13,115 nucleotides of DNA, taken from assembly GCA_002284615.2 (NCBI GenBank), contig MU070151.1, positions 37,192 to 50,306 on the forward strand. Reading direction: 5' to 3'. The stretch is from Dunaliella salina. Taxonomy: Eukaryota > Chlorophyta > Chlorophyceae > Chlamydomonadales > Dunaliellaceae. Below the pieces are notes generated by a model. The model was not told where the DNA came from, did no database searches, and saw only the letters and a program-made list of their open reading frames with translations. Position numbers and translations under genes: made by a program. The number at the start of each line of letters is the position of its first letter. Positions within the stretch are counted from its first letter, which is position 1. Of the stretch, positions 1 to 8,879 are shown piece by piece.

Positions 1-385
1 CCTGCACAGGGCATCCACTTCAGGTTGGTAAGGTTGGAGGCGACTTTGCAGAAGCACAGGTTAGAGGCATCTGCACAGGGACATCTGCACAGGGCATCTG
101 CATCAGCATCCAAGGTGAGTAGTTTGCTTTTGAGCACAGCAAGCAGGGTAGAAGCGCGGTAAGTTGAGCGTGCTCACAGGGCACCTGCACAGGGCATCTG
201 CATCAGCATCCAAGGTGAGTAGTTTGTTCGTGAGCACAGTAAGCAGGGTAGAAGCGCGGTCAGCTGAGCGTGCTCACAAAGCGCCTGCACAGGGCATCCA
301 CTTCAGCGTCAGCATTCAAGGTCAGTCCCTCCTGTGTAAGCATGGTGAGCAGGAGGTGCAGATGTGCGAGGCGCCCCAGGCTTTT
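1..385. repeat. 100-bp tandem repeat, about 3.5 copies
   Basis: The phrase CTGCACAGGGCATC recurs at 2, 85, 185 and 285, so the last three copies are spaced exactly 100 bp apart. The copies at 85 and 185 are nearly identical through CAGCATCCAAGGTGAGTAG and on to GAAGCGCGGT. The outer copies (2 and 285) share the variant CATCCACTTCAG. Two units contain a consensus-like 5' splice donor, AAG|GTGAGT, at 115-120 and 215-220. Open frames here are short and look like by-products of the repeat. The array may run off the left edge of the window. I see no gene in it. Confidence 0.85.
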
Positions 386-654
386 GTTTGCCGGAGTGCA
401 GGTGTTTGGGTTGGTAGTGCCGGGCCCTGCAAGCTGAGCACTGCAGCCTCTTTGTGCGTGTTGTGGATGCAGTCACAGTGTGAAGGAAACCTGCAGCACC
501 AACACAGAGGCAAAACAGCGTCAGCATGGCACAATGCAATACTCCATTATGACACAAGGCAAAGAGGTTTCCTGTTCCCATGCCAAATGTGCCTTCAGGA
601 AAACATCATTTTTCTCCTTCTTCTTCTTTTCTTCTTCTTCACCAGCTGAATGGT
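386..654. other. No recognisable gene; pyrimidine tract
   Basis: This stretch follows the 100-bp array. It holds a CTT-rich pyrimidine run at about 613-642 that ends in CACCAG, which resembles a 3' splice site on the + strand. Nothing after it has a recognisable coding signature. A 161-codon frame crosses it, but its composition is low-complexity and it matches no family I know. Confidence 0.4.
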
Positions 655-829
655 ATGGCTCAGTTGCACCCCCGGAAAAACTCGGGAAGGTGACCCTACA
701 GGTTCCCGGTTCGTACCCCTGGGTGAGGGTTGGCACCTAGAACTTGGAATCCGGGTTGTCGGTGGGTTCCCTAACGGGTTCTTTTCTTAACACACGCGGC
801 CTCCGGGCAAGCGTAAACCTTTTTTTTTT
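655..829 (+). repeat. Possible Pol III unit or tRNA-derived SINE remnant
   Basis: ATGGCTCAGTTGC at 655-667 fits the internal A-box consensus (TRGCNNAGYNGG) at nearly all positions. GGTTCGTACCC at about 708-718 resembles a B box (GGTTCRANNCC). The spacing is roughly 52 bp, and a run of ten T at 820-829 could terminate Pol III. The bases around the B box do not form a proper five-pair T stem and I could not fold a cloverleaf, so this is not called as a tRNA gene. A tRNA-derived SINE fragment is the simplest reading, but chance is possible. Confidence 0.25.
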
Positions 830-929
830 CTCCTTGGAAGGTGTGGAAGAGACACATGGAGTTGTGCTTTTGAAGGTGAATGGAATCAGGTTGCTGCTTT
901 GGCGACGTACTGCGATCTTCAAAGTCGTC

Positions 930-1117
930 GTCCTCATCATCACCATCATCATCATCATCATCACCAGGTATTTCTTTTTGCTTGCTGTCCTTTCTTGCAG
1001 GCCAGCGGCTCCTGGCACTTGGAATCATCATCATCATCACCATCATCACCACCACCAAGATTTTCCTCTTCCCTCACTGTCCTTGCTTGCAGCCAAGCGG
1101 CTCCTGGCACTTGGGAA

Positions 1118-1164
<47 letters not shown>

Positions 1165-1419
1165 CCATCATCATCTTCATCATCATCACCACCATCATCA
1201 CCACCACCGAGATTTTTCTCTTCACTCATTGTCCTTGCTTGCAGCCAAGTGGCTCCTGGCACTTGGGAACATCATCATCATCATCATCATCATCATTATC
1301 ATTATCATCACCATCATCATCATTATCATCATCACCACCATCATCACCACCACCGAGATTTTCCTCTTCACTCATTGTCCTTGCTTGAAGGCAAGAGGCT
1401 CCTGGCGCTAGGGATCGTT

Positions 1420-1461
<42 letters not shown>

Positions 1462-1600
1462 TTCATCATCATCATCGTCTTCATCATCATCAGCATCAGC
1501 ATCAGCATCAGCATCAGCATCACTTTCGTCATCATCAAAATTCTCCGTCTTCACTATTTGTCCTTGGTTGCAGGCCAGCAGCTCCTGGCACTTGGGGGGG
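930..1600. repeat. (ATC/GAT)n microsatellite with five conserved blocks
   Basis: Long ATC/CAT/TCA runs, interspersed with CACCAC and, near 1490-1525, CATCAG, make up most of this region. Five copies of a conserved block interrupt them. Its core is GGCTCCTGGCACTTGG, starting near 1001, 1093, 1245, 1391 and 1574. In four of the five the core follows a pyrimidine stretch and GCAG, like a 3' splice site (ends at 1000, 1092, 1244 and 1573). The copy at 1391 has GAAG instead. Block spacing varies from about 90 to 185 bp because the trinucleotide runs differ in length. Translation gives poly-His, poly-Ile or poly-Ser on +, and poly-Asp on -. Confidence 0.9.
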
Positions 1601-1665
1601 TCATCATCGCACAAGACAGGAGGGCCTTCCACACAGCCCTCCATGAGCTGCAGCCACATCTCCAC
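1408..1665 (-). CDS. Possible acidic (poly-Asp) ORF; may be a repeat artefact
   Basis: An 85-codon open frame on the - strand. The first ~35 codons (from 1665 down to about 1560) use GC-ending, coding-like codons and include MEGCVEGPP and KCQELLACNQ. The remainder is Asp/Glu/Ala from GAT/GCT repeats, ending at NDP and a stop. The KCQE(L/P)L motif is the reverse complement of the conserved block that recurs through the microsatellite, so that part may simply be repeat. No intron, homologue or function is recognised. The overlapping + strand reading (1668-1731) looks equally plausible, so at most one of the two is likely to be real. Confidence 0.2.
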
Positions 1666-1667
1666 AG

Positions 1668-1731
1668 CAGGCTTCCCTGCACAAGTTCACAGGGGGGTTG
1701 GAGAAGGGCATGACCCACACCATCTTCGCAG
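1668..1731 (+). CDS. Possible small internal exon, unrecognised
   Basis: A short stretch flanked by ATCTCCACAG on the left (AG at 1666-1667) and GCAG|GTACGT on the right (GT at 1732-1733), a good donor. In one frame it uses codons typical of highly biased algal genes (CTG CAC AAG TTC ... GAG AAG GGC ATG ACC CAC ACC ATC TTC) and reads LHKFTGGLEKGMTHTIFA. An upstream in-frame TGA at about 1642 means any exon must begin after it. The peptide matches no family I can name. It could be part of a gene whose other exons are buried among repeats, a captured gene fragment, or chance. Confidence 0.2.
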
Positions 1732-1804
1732 GTACGTGCCAAGGGGGAAGAAGCAGAGGGGATTTGGTGTACCATACCTGCCTTGTCATTTCAGTGCCGT
1801 TGAA

Positions 1805-2400
1805 GCCTGGCTTGCACATGCAAGGTGTAAGGGAGACCAAACTTGAAGGGAGCTGTTCATGCTTTGGCTGGCACATGTGAGTTGTAACGGAAATCAGATT
1901 TTGTGAGGGCTTTCCATGCGTGGCTTGTACATGTGAGGTGTAAGGACAATCAAATTCACCCTGTCAAACTGGCAACAGACAAGCCCTCTCGGCCTTGGAG
2001 GGCTGTTCATGCTTTGGCTGGCACATGTGAGATGTGAGGGAAATCAAATCCCTCTGCAGAGATGGCATGAGACAGGCCCTCTCGACCTTCGAGGGCTGCT
2101 CATGCTATGGCTGGCACATATGAGGTGCAAGGGAAATCAGATTTTTCCTTTAAAATGGCAACAAATAAGCCCTCTCGACCTTCAAGGGGTGGCTTATGCT
2201 TTGGCTGTCACATCTGAGGTGCGAAGGAAATCAAATTCCCTTTTGAAATGGCAACAGACAAGTCCTCTCAACCTTCGAGGGCTGCTGATGCTATGGCTGG
2301 CACGTGCGAGGTGCAAGGGAAACGAAGTCCCTCAGCAGAGATGGCAACAGACAAGCCCTCTCAACCTTTAAGGGCTGCTCACACTTTGGCTCGCACAAGT
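1805..2400. repeat. 93-bp tandem repeat, about 7 units
   Basis: A unit built around GCTTTGGCTGGCACATGTGA recurs near 1861, 1921, 2011, 2104, 2199, 2290 and 2384, with a more diverged start near 1808. Later units are 91-95 bp apart; the first ones are shortened to about 55-60 bp. Each unit continues with GAGGTGCAAGGGAAATCA, then GGCAACAGACAAGCCCTCTC. Because 93 is a multiple of three, the + strand frame at 2009-2371 stays open and encodes about four 31-residue repeats (LWLAHxRCxGN...). The units also vary by indels, and no start or splice context marks it as a gene, so I treat the open frame as a consequence of the period. Confidence 0.85.
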
Positions 2401-3687
2401 TGGGCAGATGGGAATCGATGAAGTTTGATTTGAAATTTAATTCAAATTTCATTGTCTCAGGTGTTGCCGAGGGGGCTCTGTGTGCGCCTCACTGCACGCC
2501 CTGAGTAAGAAGCATTGCAATTCTTCAGGACGGGGCAGCCCATTGTCGTGTTTACATGTGAAGAGACGCCTAGGGAATATGATTCTCATCGTGGAGGTTT
2601 CATTGACACGGAGGTTCTGTGTAATGTGATTCTTGCTGTGATGACTTCATATGAGCAGAATTCCAATGCAATGTGGTCTGAGAATAAAGTGACTCTGTGG
2701 GCCAAGGCTGGCAGCCCCACTTTTTTATGTACAATGTGTTTAATGTACAATGTGTAGGACGTACACAATTTGGCCAGACGCACCCCCAATTGAAGGCATT
2801 TTTGCAGAGGGTGTATCTGGAGCCTAAAAGTAGTGTTTTAACATGGTCCCAGTGTACGTGATCCCTGACAGGCAGCTTTTAAATTCTGGAACACTAGGAT
2901 TGGTGAAATGCAATTGGGGCGTACATGCCTTACCGCCTCGGTGAGGACCATACTTTTTGACCACCAAACCTCCTTTCCAGACTGTCCACAGCACAAAATC
3001 AGTGCTTTGAAGCCCTTGTCGCAATAGAAAAGCATTACAGGAAGATTGGAGTGAAAAGAACTTGTGGCTGATGGAATACGAGGTTCTGCCATTTCCCACA
3101 GAGGAAATCGTGCAGAAGGGGAGCCAAAAAGGAGAAATGTTGACCACCATCTCTCCTAGTTTCATTGGTACGCAGAATGTAAGTATTGTGTAAGGGGGTT
3201 TCAAACACCAAATTTTGGGTGTGGGAAATGGCCAGTCAAGAGTTGAAGGTCCTCTTATGACCTGAGGCCAGGACAGTGATCTAAGGCGCTCTGATTTATG
3301 TCATTTTTGGAAAAGTGTAATTTTCTTATAGGAAGAATGGTTGGTGTTTTGGTCGGGTCTGAGAAAGAAATACAAGAGAGAGAGCATGTCTGGCAAGTAA
3401 GCCACATGATCCACTCTGGTCTTTTTGAGCCCAAAATGCTGCTCTCATGCTTCATGTGGCTTGTGATCTTAATGCAGAAAACCATATTTAGATTGGACGG
3501 TATTCAGTTGTTTGAAGATCCCTTCAAGCGCAAGGCTGGATTGATTCACTACCATGAAATACCTCGAATCGCACACCTCATCAACTGCTTTGCTCTTTTA
3601 CTTTTGCAGCCATGTTTCCTCTTTGCTGCAGGTGGTATGAAAGAGGGATTTGCCTTGGAAAGTTTATGTCCCCACCATGGCATATGA
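2401..3687 (+). pseudogene. AT-richer region with broken open frames, possible decayed gene or element
   Basis: This block is visibly more AT-rich than the exons on either side. It carries three + strand open stretches with protein-like composition: 2515-2757 (80 codons, includes FRTGQPIVVFTCEE), 3011-3193 (about 60 codons without an early Met, includes NLWLMEYEVLPFPTEEIV) and 3298-3687 (129 codons, includes EHVWQVSHMIHSG and FRLDGIQLFEDPFKRK). They lie in different frames or are separated by stops, as expected of a decayed transposon or viral-type gene, or of an unusual gene with small introns. I do not recognise a domain. The 3298-3687 frame is the same as that of the downstream exon but is separated from it by TGA at 3685. 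A near-palindrome, ATTTGAA...TTCAAAT, lies at about 2429-2449. Confidence 0.3.
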
Positions 3688-4693
3688 CAGAATTGTAATG
3701 TGCACTTTCAAAGGTCTAGTGCTAAGGACCTTGTATGCCACAATGACTCGTACCCATCAGGGGCCTCTGCTGTCCCTCTCTTCTTATTTGAACCATACAT
3801 GTTCTGTGTCAAACCCTTCAGCACATGCACCACCTCCAAGATCCCTGAAAGGCTGCTGCTGTTTTTGACCCACCACAACAAAATCGCCCTCATTATCACC
3901 TTGCTCACCTCTCGTCCACCACTGTTTGACAGAACCTCCCTCGACCGACCCTCCAGCGCATGCACCACCTACAACCCTGAGAAGGCTGCTGCAGTGTACG
4001 GCGTGCGTTCCGCTGCTCGTCGAGGGCTGATACGCGGGATGGCGGCTGCCGTGATGGCAGGCCGACATACCCCAGCCGGGGCACACCTCAACACAGCACC
4101 AAGCGGCTCAGTGCAGGGCACCGAGTGTGATGATGGTGCTGGTGGTGTGGGAGTTGGGTTGGGGGCTGCTGCGTGCAATGGGGTGCTGGCGCGCTGTCCT
4201 TCAGGTGTGCCTGTCGCCACCCACAAGGGTAAGCGCCAGCAGCAGTGGCTTCATCAGCGCATGCTGCACTCATCAGCCCTGCACCAGCAGCACCAGCAGC
4301 AGCAGCAGCAGGGGCAGGCAGAATATCTGAGGAGCCGCTCTGAGGCCCTGAGCAATGAAAAGAATGAGGGCATGGGTAATTTGAGGGCAGGGTTGCAGCC
4401 ACAAGGCAGCACTCCAGGGGATGGCGATTGCCAATTTGGCAAGGGCCTGCAGAAGGCGCTGGGGGGCTGGTCATCTGCTGGACCCTCACACACCACACAC
4501 CACCACACACTGCACCACACACCACACCAGGGCGCCGTTGATCTCCATGACGGCACCCGTGGAGGAATCAAGGGTCGCTTGGGGGGAGCCAGGCCTGCTT
4601 CCGCACCCCTGCAAAGTTGTGCTTACGATACGGCAGCTGCTGCTTACCCTCCCCCTCTGCCTCCTCCAGCTTCCCACCGATTGATAACCCCAC

Positions 4694-4740
<47 letters not shown>

Positions 4741-5091
4741 GGAGGACATCAAGAGCAGCAGGGCGGGGGCAGCCGCCCCAGCAGCGCGCGCCCCATGAGC
4801 GGCAATAGTAGGCCCTCAAGTGGGCGGCCCAGCAGTGCGCGCAACAGCTGTGCAGCAGGTAGCGCAGGGTTGGGGGATGGTGGTGGTGGATACAGTGGAG
4901 GGTCCAGCGTCACAAGCAATAGTGGGAATGGGTACAATTGGAATGGTGACTCTGTCGCCGGTCTGGCCATAGCACACGGTGCCAACCATAGTAAGATAAA
5001 GCAGGCGGACTGGGATTTCCAGTGTGAGAAGCAGGAGCTGGGAATTGTCGACGAAGATTCTGGAGAAGGCAGCGACAGTGATGGGCTATAA
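3688..5091 (+). CDS. Terminal exon of an unrecognised low-complexity protein
   Basis: An open frame of over 460 codons ending in TAA at 5089-5091. No convincing Met start exists at its left end, so it is read as the 3' exon of a larger gene. Candidate acceptors are AACCCTTCAG at 3812-3821 and ACCCTCCAG at 3948-3956, both in frame with what follows. From about 3958 the codons are GC-ending. The protein has a short Ala/Arg-rich segment (VYGVRSAARRGLIRGMAAA), a Gln-rich stretch (about 4235-4320), a His/Thr stretch (4490-4530), an Ala run from GCA repeats (4699-4735) and Ser/Arg/Pro motifs (GRPSSAR, RPASAPL), with a Gly/Ser/Asn region before an acidic tail DEDSGEGSDSDGL. It is mostly disordered. 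Such tails are common on algal kinases and cytoskeletal proteins, but no catalytic domain is visible here, so no function is assigned. Confidence 0.6.
3812..3995 (+). repeat. In-frame 135-bp-spaced duplication at the exon start
   Basis: Two copies of a ~45-bp segment, each beginning with CCCTNCAGC and containing CATGCACCACCT, start near 3814 and 3949. Both continue through CCTGA(G)AAGGCTGCTGC-like sequence. The spacing of 135 bp is 45 codons, so both are read in the same frame (STCTTSKIPERLLL and SACTTYNPEKAAAV). Each begins with a pyrimidine-rich stretch and CAG, so the duplication may have copied a 3' splice site with the start of the exon. Confidence 0.55.
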
Positions 5092-6401
5092 GGCGTGCTC
5101 AGGGGGTGATGTGAGGCACGCAGTGGGGTGGCAGCGATGGTTATGTTTCCTGCTTCCTGTTTTTGGCTCGATTCCAGACACTCAGGGGTCGGAATGGGCA
5201 TGATTGGGGGCGCTGTGCATCCTCACATGCAAAAGCCACGTCTTTTGTGACACAATGTGCGAACCACGGTGCACAGCAGTGTCACAGTTGATGCTTTTGT
5301 TGAAGGGAGCCATCGCACACAGTGCTCAGGAGCAACAGCGGCTTCTTTTGTCACAGGTGTGTGCCAGTTTTGGATGAGCATCCAATGTCATAGCTGCAGC
5401 GCCTGCGAAGGAAAACCATCGCTTACGATGTGACACACTTTCAATGCATGAGAGCTCAGTCGCGCACTCACCCCTGCGTCTGCCATGTGATGACTTTTCG
5501 TGTTCGAGAGGCTCACAAGTTGAGGCCCTGATTTTCACCAGAATTCTGACTGGCTTATAGTCCTCCCTTGTTTTAGGGCACTTCTTGTTGGCACTTCTTG
5601 TTGGCCATGAAGCACTTCTTGTTGGCCATATTGTCTTCATTCTTTCTAATTTGGTAGAGGCTTGTTTTGCCCTTCCCTTCACCCCCAGGCTTTCCTTCTT
5701 CATTTCAGCATGCTGGTTGTAGGAAAGCATTTTGCCTGCTTGGGTGGGCATGTTTGATTCGTGATTATTTCAAATGCTGCTCAGCATATACATGTATAAG
5801 TATATATTTTTTTCTTTTAATTTGATAACAATCCAGTAGAGCCTTTAAATATTAAAGGTGGTGCAAGGTGCTGCTTCGCACCTGCACTGAATCCTGCAGC
5901 TGTGCAACAGCTGGCTTTGAGAGGAGGAGAGCGGCGTCAAGATGTTCTAGACACATTGCTCTTGCTGTGAAGAGAGTCGAGAGTTAGCAGAGAGGCTTGC
6001 AGCCCTGTACCCTTGCTGAAGGGCTGCTGCTGATGCATTTCGCAGCATCAACACTGAATGCAGTTATGTGGAGATGTGAAATGTGCAGGACAGATCTTGG
6101 CTCAAACATTCTCTGACCTTGTTGTTGAAGACATGGAACATAGCAAAGTTTTACCAGGGAAGATTAAGTCTGTACCGGTGCCTGGCAAAAGAAAAGAAGA
6201 GTAGAAAAAAAAAGGATAGTCTGCACTGAGCAAAAAAAAAAGGAAAAGTGTACGCTGGACACAGCCAGCGTGCATTAAGAAAAACAACACATGCAATGAA
6301 AACACCCCCCTACATCATTTAAGGAATAGAGGATATCAAGGGCCAAGGCACCGTGTATCCCCTTCACCAAGAAAAATTGAAGAAAGAAGTCTGTGAGGAT
6401 C
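5092..6401. other. 3' flank of the + strand gene; no gene recognised
   Basis: After the stop codon the sequence continues without convincing coding character. I see no TGTAA (the usual green-algal polyadenylation signal) between 5092 and 6750, so the transcript end is not located. Small features are three CACTTCTTGTTGG copies at about 5579-5625, an AT-rich patch at 5786-5855, and purine runs with A8-A9 at about 6190-6245. A 141-codon - strand frame (5326-5751) covers the CACTTCTTGTTGG copies and has no recognisable domain, so it is not called as a gene. Confidence 0.5.
5579..5625. repeat. Short direct repeats CACTTCTTGTTGG, three copies
   Basis: Three copies of CACTTCTTGTTGG, two of them followed by CCAT, within about 50 bp. 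This is a small local duplication with no evident function. Confidence 0.8.
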
Positions 6402-6491
6402 AGTGGACAACTGCAAAACTCTGGACAGAGAGCTGACTGTGTCCCGCAGCCGCAAGTCTGCTAGGTGCAGGGGCTCAGTGACACTGTTTAC

Positions 6492-6792
6492 GATGGTGGT
6501 AACCTTACCTTACCTTACCTTACCTTACCTGGCAGGCTTGCGCACTCAGCATCTGTTTTCTTCGTTGCCTGAAAATGGTGCAACGCGGCTTCAAGACTTC
6601 ATGAACCAGACTGAAGTCTTAGAATTAGCCGAGTTTGTGTCTGCTTGCTTGAAATGCTGTGCCTGGATTTTCAGCAATGCATCCAATTTCCTAGCCTGGT
6701 CTGGTTACAGATCTTTGTGTTTCCGCTCAGCTGCCCTTGAAGGCGGATATAGCGTGTAACCTTAGATTACCTCACCTCACCTTATGATGGTG
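6492..6792. mobile_element. Possible small insertion flanked by GATGGTG direct repeats
   Basis: A copy of the dispersed repeat family appears split. Its left part ends in GATGGTG at 6492-6498 and the sequence resumes with GATGGTG at 6786-6792, leaving about 287 bp between. The insert begins GTAACCTTACC and near its right end has GTAACCTTAG followed by ACCTCACCTCACC. The duplicated 7 bp could be a target-site duplication. No terminal inverted repeat or transposase is seen, so this could be a non-autonomous element or just repeat-family rearrangement. Confidence 0.3.
6503..6530. repeat. (CCTTA)n pentanucleotide microsatellite
   Basis: Five to six copies of CCTTA, at the left end of the possible insertion. 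It is not the standard algal telomere repeat. Confidence 0.9.
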
Positions 6793-7221
6793 CCGCCAAC
6801 GAACAACTTATTGTACCACTCTGGACAGAGTGCTGATAATGCCCGTGATGGCAAGTCTGCTGGTCACATAAATGTGCTACTCTCTCTGCTGCTGCCGTGC
6901 CCCGATGGAAAGAGAAATTCGAAGTTTGAAATTTCTACGCTCTGCCTCGAGGGGCACAGAGCGTGCATTCAGAAAAGGGCCTATTCCAGAGCGCCCCCAC
7001 CAATTAGACCCGGAGACACCTTAGCCTATGCCGAGGTGCCCCCACCCGGAAACTGAGAAGAGAACTGGCAAAATGGCCCATGGCCGTAAGGCTGCTTGGC
7101 TCATGGGAGGCATGGCGAGCAACCCTCCAGATCCCCGTTAGATCTGTTTCTGGCTCTCTCCTAGGCTAGCTGTGTCTAGTGTAGTTTCTGAGGGCCTTCT
7201 GGTGAGGCCTCTAGCTTTCCG

Positions 7222-7299
7222 GTTAGAGGACCTTCCCTTCATGCATGCGGCCCTTGGCTTGCGTAGACTTCTCTATTCTTCTCTTTTTCTTTGCTAGGC
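7222..7299 (+). repeat. Dispersed repeat ending in a pyrimidine tract (partner at 11188-11280)
   Basis: GTTAGAGGACCTTCCCTTCA and the following ~27 bases match the reverse complement of 11232-11280 at roughly four of five positions. Both copies are followed by a long CT-rich tract. Here the tract ends in TTTCTTTGCTAG, like a 3' splice site. A shorter relative, TCCCTTCATGCATGC, is also at 9702-9716. Confidence 0.5.
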
Positions 7300-7714
7300 T
7301 CAGGAGCTCAATGACACTGTTGTTGCTGTTGCTGCTGATACTGATGGCGCTGTAGGTGGGAAACTAAGTACGCCACTCTGGACAAAGAGCTGACAATGGC
7401 TCGTGACCGCTAGTCTGCCAGGCCCAGGGGCTTGATAAGGCTTACATCGGTTACAAGGGTGGTCTACAGCCCAAGGCTCTGGCTGATTGGCTGCTGGTGA
7501 AACAATCTCAGCCAGCATCAAAAATTGAAACCGAACCAACTCAGACAAAAATTTTGAAAACCTGTATGAGTCTTGATTTATAAAAGTATTGATCTCATGG
7601 TCAGTCAAAACGTGGTTGCTCACCAACAAGTAAGGTGTGATCCTGCGGATCACAAAAAAATGGGGCGGAGCCTGTGCTTCCCTTACACCTGAATACGGTT
7701 TACACCTCAACCTT

Positions 7715-7941
7715 TGCCCCCGCTCCTCTCCTGCTCGCGTCTTCAAAGCATTGGAGTAAATCACCGCCATGCAGGTCACTCCCGTGGGCAAGTGGAGGAG
7801 ATGCACCTTAACCTTGTATTGATTGAAATGAGAAATGCAGGGGGGGCTGCGCCCCCCCGCTCCTCTCTACTCCTCACGTCTTCAAAGCTTGGGAGCAAAT
7901 CACCGCCATGCAGGTCACTCCCGTGGGCAAGTGGAGGAGAT
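7715..7941. repeat. Direct duplication of ~88 bp flanking a GC-rich palindrome
   Basis: The segment from CCCCGCTCCTCTC through CGTCTTCAAAGC, AAATCACCGCCATGCAGG and GTGGAGGAGATG occurs twice, about 139 bp apart (near 7715 and 7852). The copies are nearly identical over the final 50 bases. The inter-copy spacer ends in the G7/C7 palindrome. Confidence 0.85.
7840..7858. repeat. Perfect GC palindrome
   Basis: Seven G, CTGCG, then seven C: an 8-bp perfect stem (GGGGGGGC / GCCCCCCC) with a TGC loop. A related but less perfect form, GGGGGGCTCCGC, occurs in each copy of the 51-bp duplication at 8221-8324. Short GC-rich palindromes of this sort are known as proliferating elements in some green-algal genomes; whether these are members is inference. 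Confidence 0.8.
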
Positions 7942-8220
7942 GTACCTGCTTGGAGCCAGTTGCCGTCGGTCTGCCTTCTACCACATTCCGCCACATTTGC
8001 ACCGCCCAAAATCACAAGCAATAACGAAAACATCATTTTGAAATTAATTACATAGCGAATTTAGAATTGGCTTTGTCTGAGGGGTGATTTCGTTCCGCGG
8101 GCTTGCACTGGCTGGGGGATTGACCCGGGACATCCGGCATCAGGGGGAAATCAGCTTCTATTCCATACAATTTTTACACTCTGGGGTGGCCTGGGTGGCT
8201 CAAAGCTCTATTCTTTCAGT

Positions 8221-8324
8221 CAAACCTTACATGAACTATAAGGGACTTCGCCCAGGGGGGCTCCGCGCCAACAAACCTTACATGAACTATAAGGGACTTC
8301 ACCCAGGGGGGCTCCGCCCCAAAG
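8221..8324. repeat. Tandem duplication of a 51-bp unit with GC-rich end
   Basis: CAAACCTTACATGAACTATA starts at 8221 and again at 8272. Both copies continue AGGGACTTC(G/A)CCCAGGGGGG and CTCCGC. The unit ends with the palindrome-like GGGGGGCTCCGCCCC in the second copy. Confidence 0.9.
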
Positions 8325-8879
8325 AAGGAATGAAGTCAGTGTCAGGGGCTCGATAACACCGCTCATGATGGTGTTGCTAGTAATGGAAGTGAAGGCGCTG
8401 CGGGTGGACAACTAACTACGCCCTGGACAGAGAGCTGACTATGGCCTGTGAACGCTAGCCTGCTAGGCGCAGGGGCTGGATAACACCGCTCATGAAGGTG
8501 CTGCTAGTGATGATGAATGAAGGCACTGCGGGTGGACAACTAACTACGCCCTGGACAGAGAGCTGACTACGGCCTGTGAATACTATCTGTAAGGTGCAGG
8601 GGCTCAATGACACTGTTCGTGATGGCGCAGCTGGTGGGCGACTAACTGTGCCACTCTGGACAAAGAGCTGACACAGCTCGTGACTGCAAGTCTGCCAGGT
8701 GCATAACTGTGCCACTCTCTCTGCTGCTTCTTATGACGATGATAATAATGGCGCTGCAGGTGGACAACTAACTATGCCATCCTGGACAGAGAGCTGACAA
8801 TGGCTCGTGACTGTAAGTCTGCCAGGCGCAGGGGCTCGGGGCTCCGATGTTTGCAGCACCGGAGCACCACAGCCACCGC

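Larger units (their letters stand above)
6402..8860. repeat. Dispersed and tandem repeat family with core CTGGACAGAGAGCTGAC
   Basis: A unit of about 100-130 bp recurs near 6402, 6803, 7356, 8404, 8532, 8634 and 8760. The core reads GTGGACAACTAACTACGCC, then CTGGACA(G/A)AGAGCTGAC, then a G/C/T-rich stretch with (A/C)AAGTCTGC or CTAG(C/T)CTGC, AGG(C/T)GCAGGGGCT and (A/G)A(T/C)AACACCGCTCATGA-like sequence. The last four copies form a tandem array (spacing 128, 102 and 126 bp); the earlier ones are scattered and more diverged. Other insertions and duplications sit between the copies. Short open frames on both strands are by-products. I do not recognise the family as a named transposon. Confidence 0.8.

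Noticed and set aside
1..385. 100-bp repeat as a CRISPR array
   Set aside because: No short identical repeats with unique spacers: the whole 100-bp unit is repeated, and the genome is eukaryotic.
164..649. 161-codon + strand frame as a gene
   Set aside because: It runs through the 100-bp repeat and a pyrimidine tract, ends in Leu/Phe runs from CTT repeats, and has no recognisable family.
744..1713. Poly-His, poly-Ile and poly-Ser frames over the ATC repeat as proteins
   Set aside because: All three + frames and the - frames stay open simply because of the trinucleotide repeat.
5326..5751. 141-codon - strand frame as a gene
   Set aside because: No domain or coding bias, and it lies in the 3' flank of the + gene across small direct repeats.
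6503..6530. (CCTTA)n as an interstitial telomere
   Set aside because: The sequence is not a plant or algal telomere repeat (TTTAGGG or TTTTAGGG type), and the run is short.
8170..8222. TGGCCTGGGTGG near 8185 as a tRNA A box
   Set aside because: Two mismatches to the consensus and no B box at a suitable distance on that strand.
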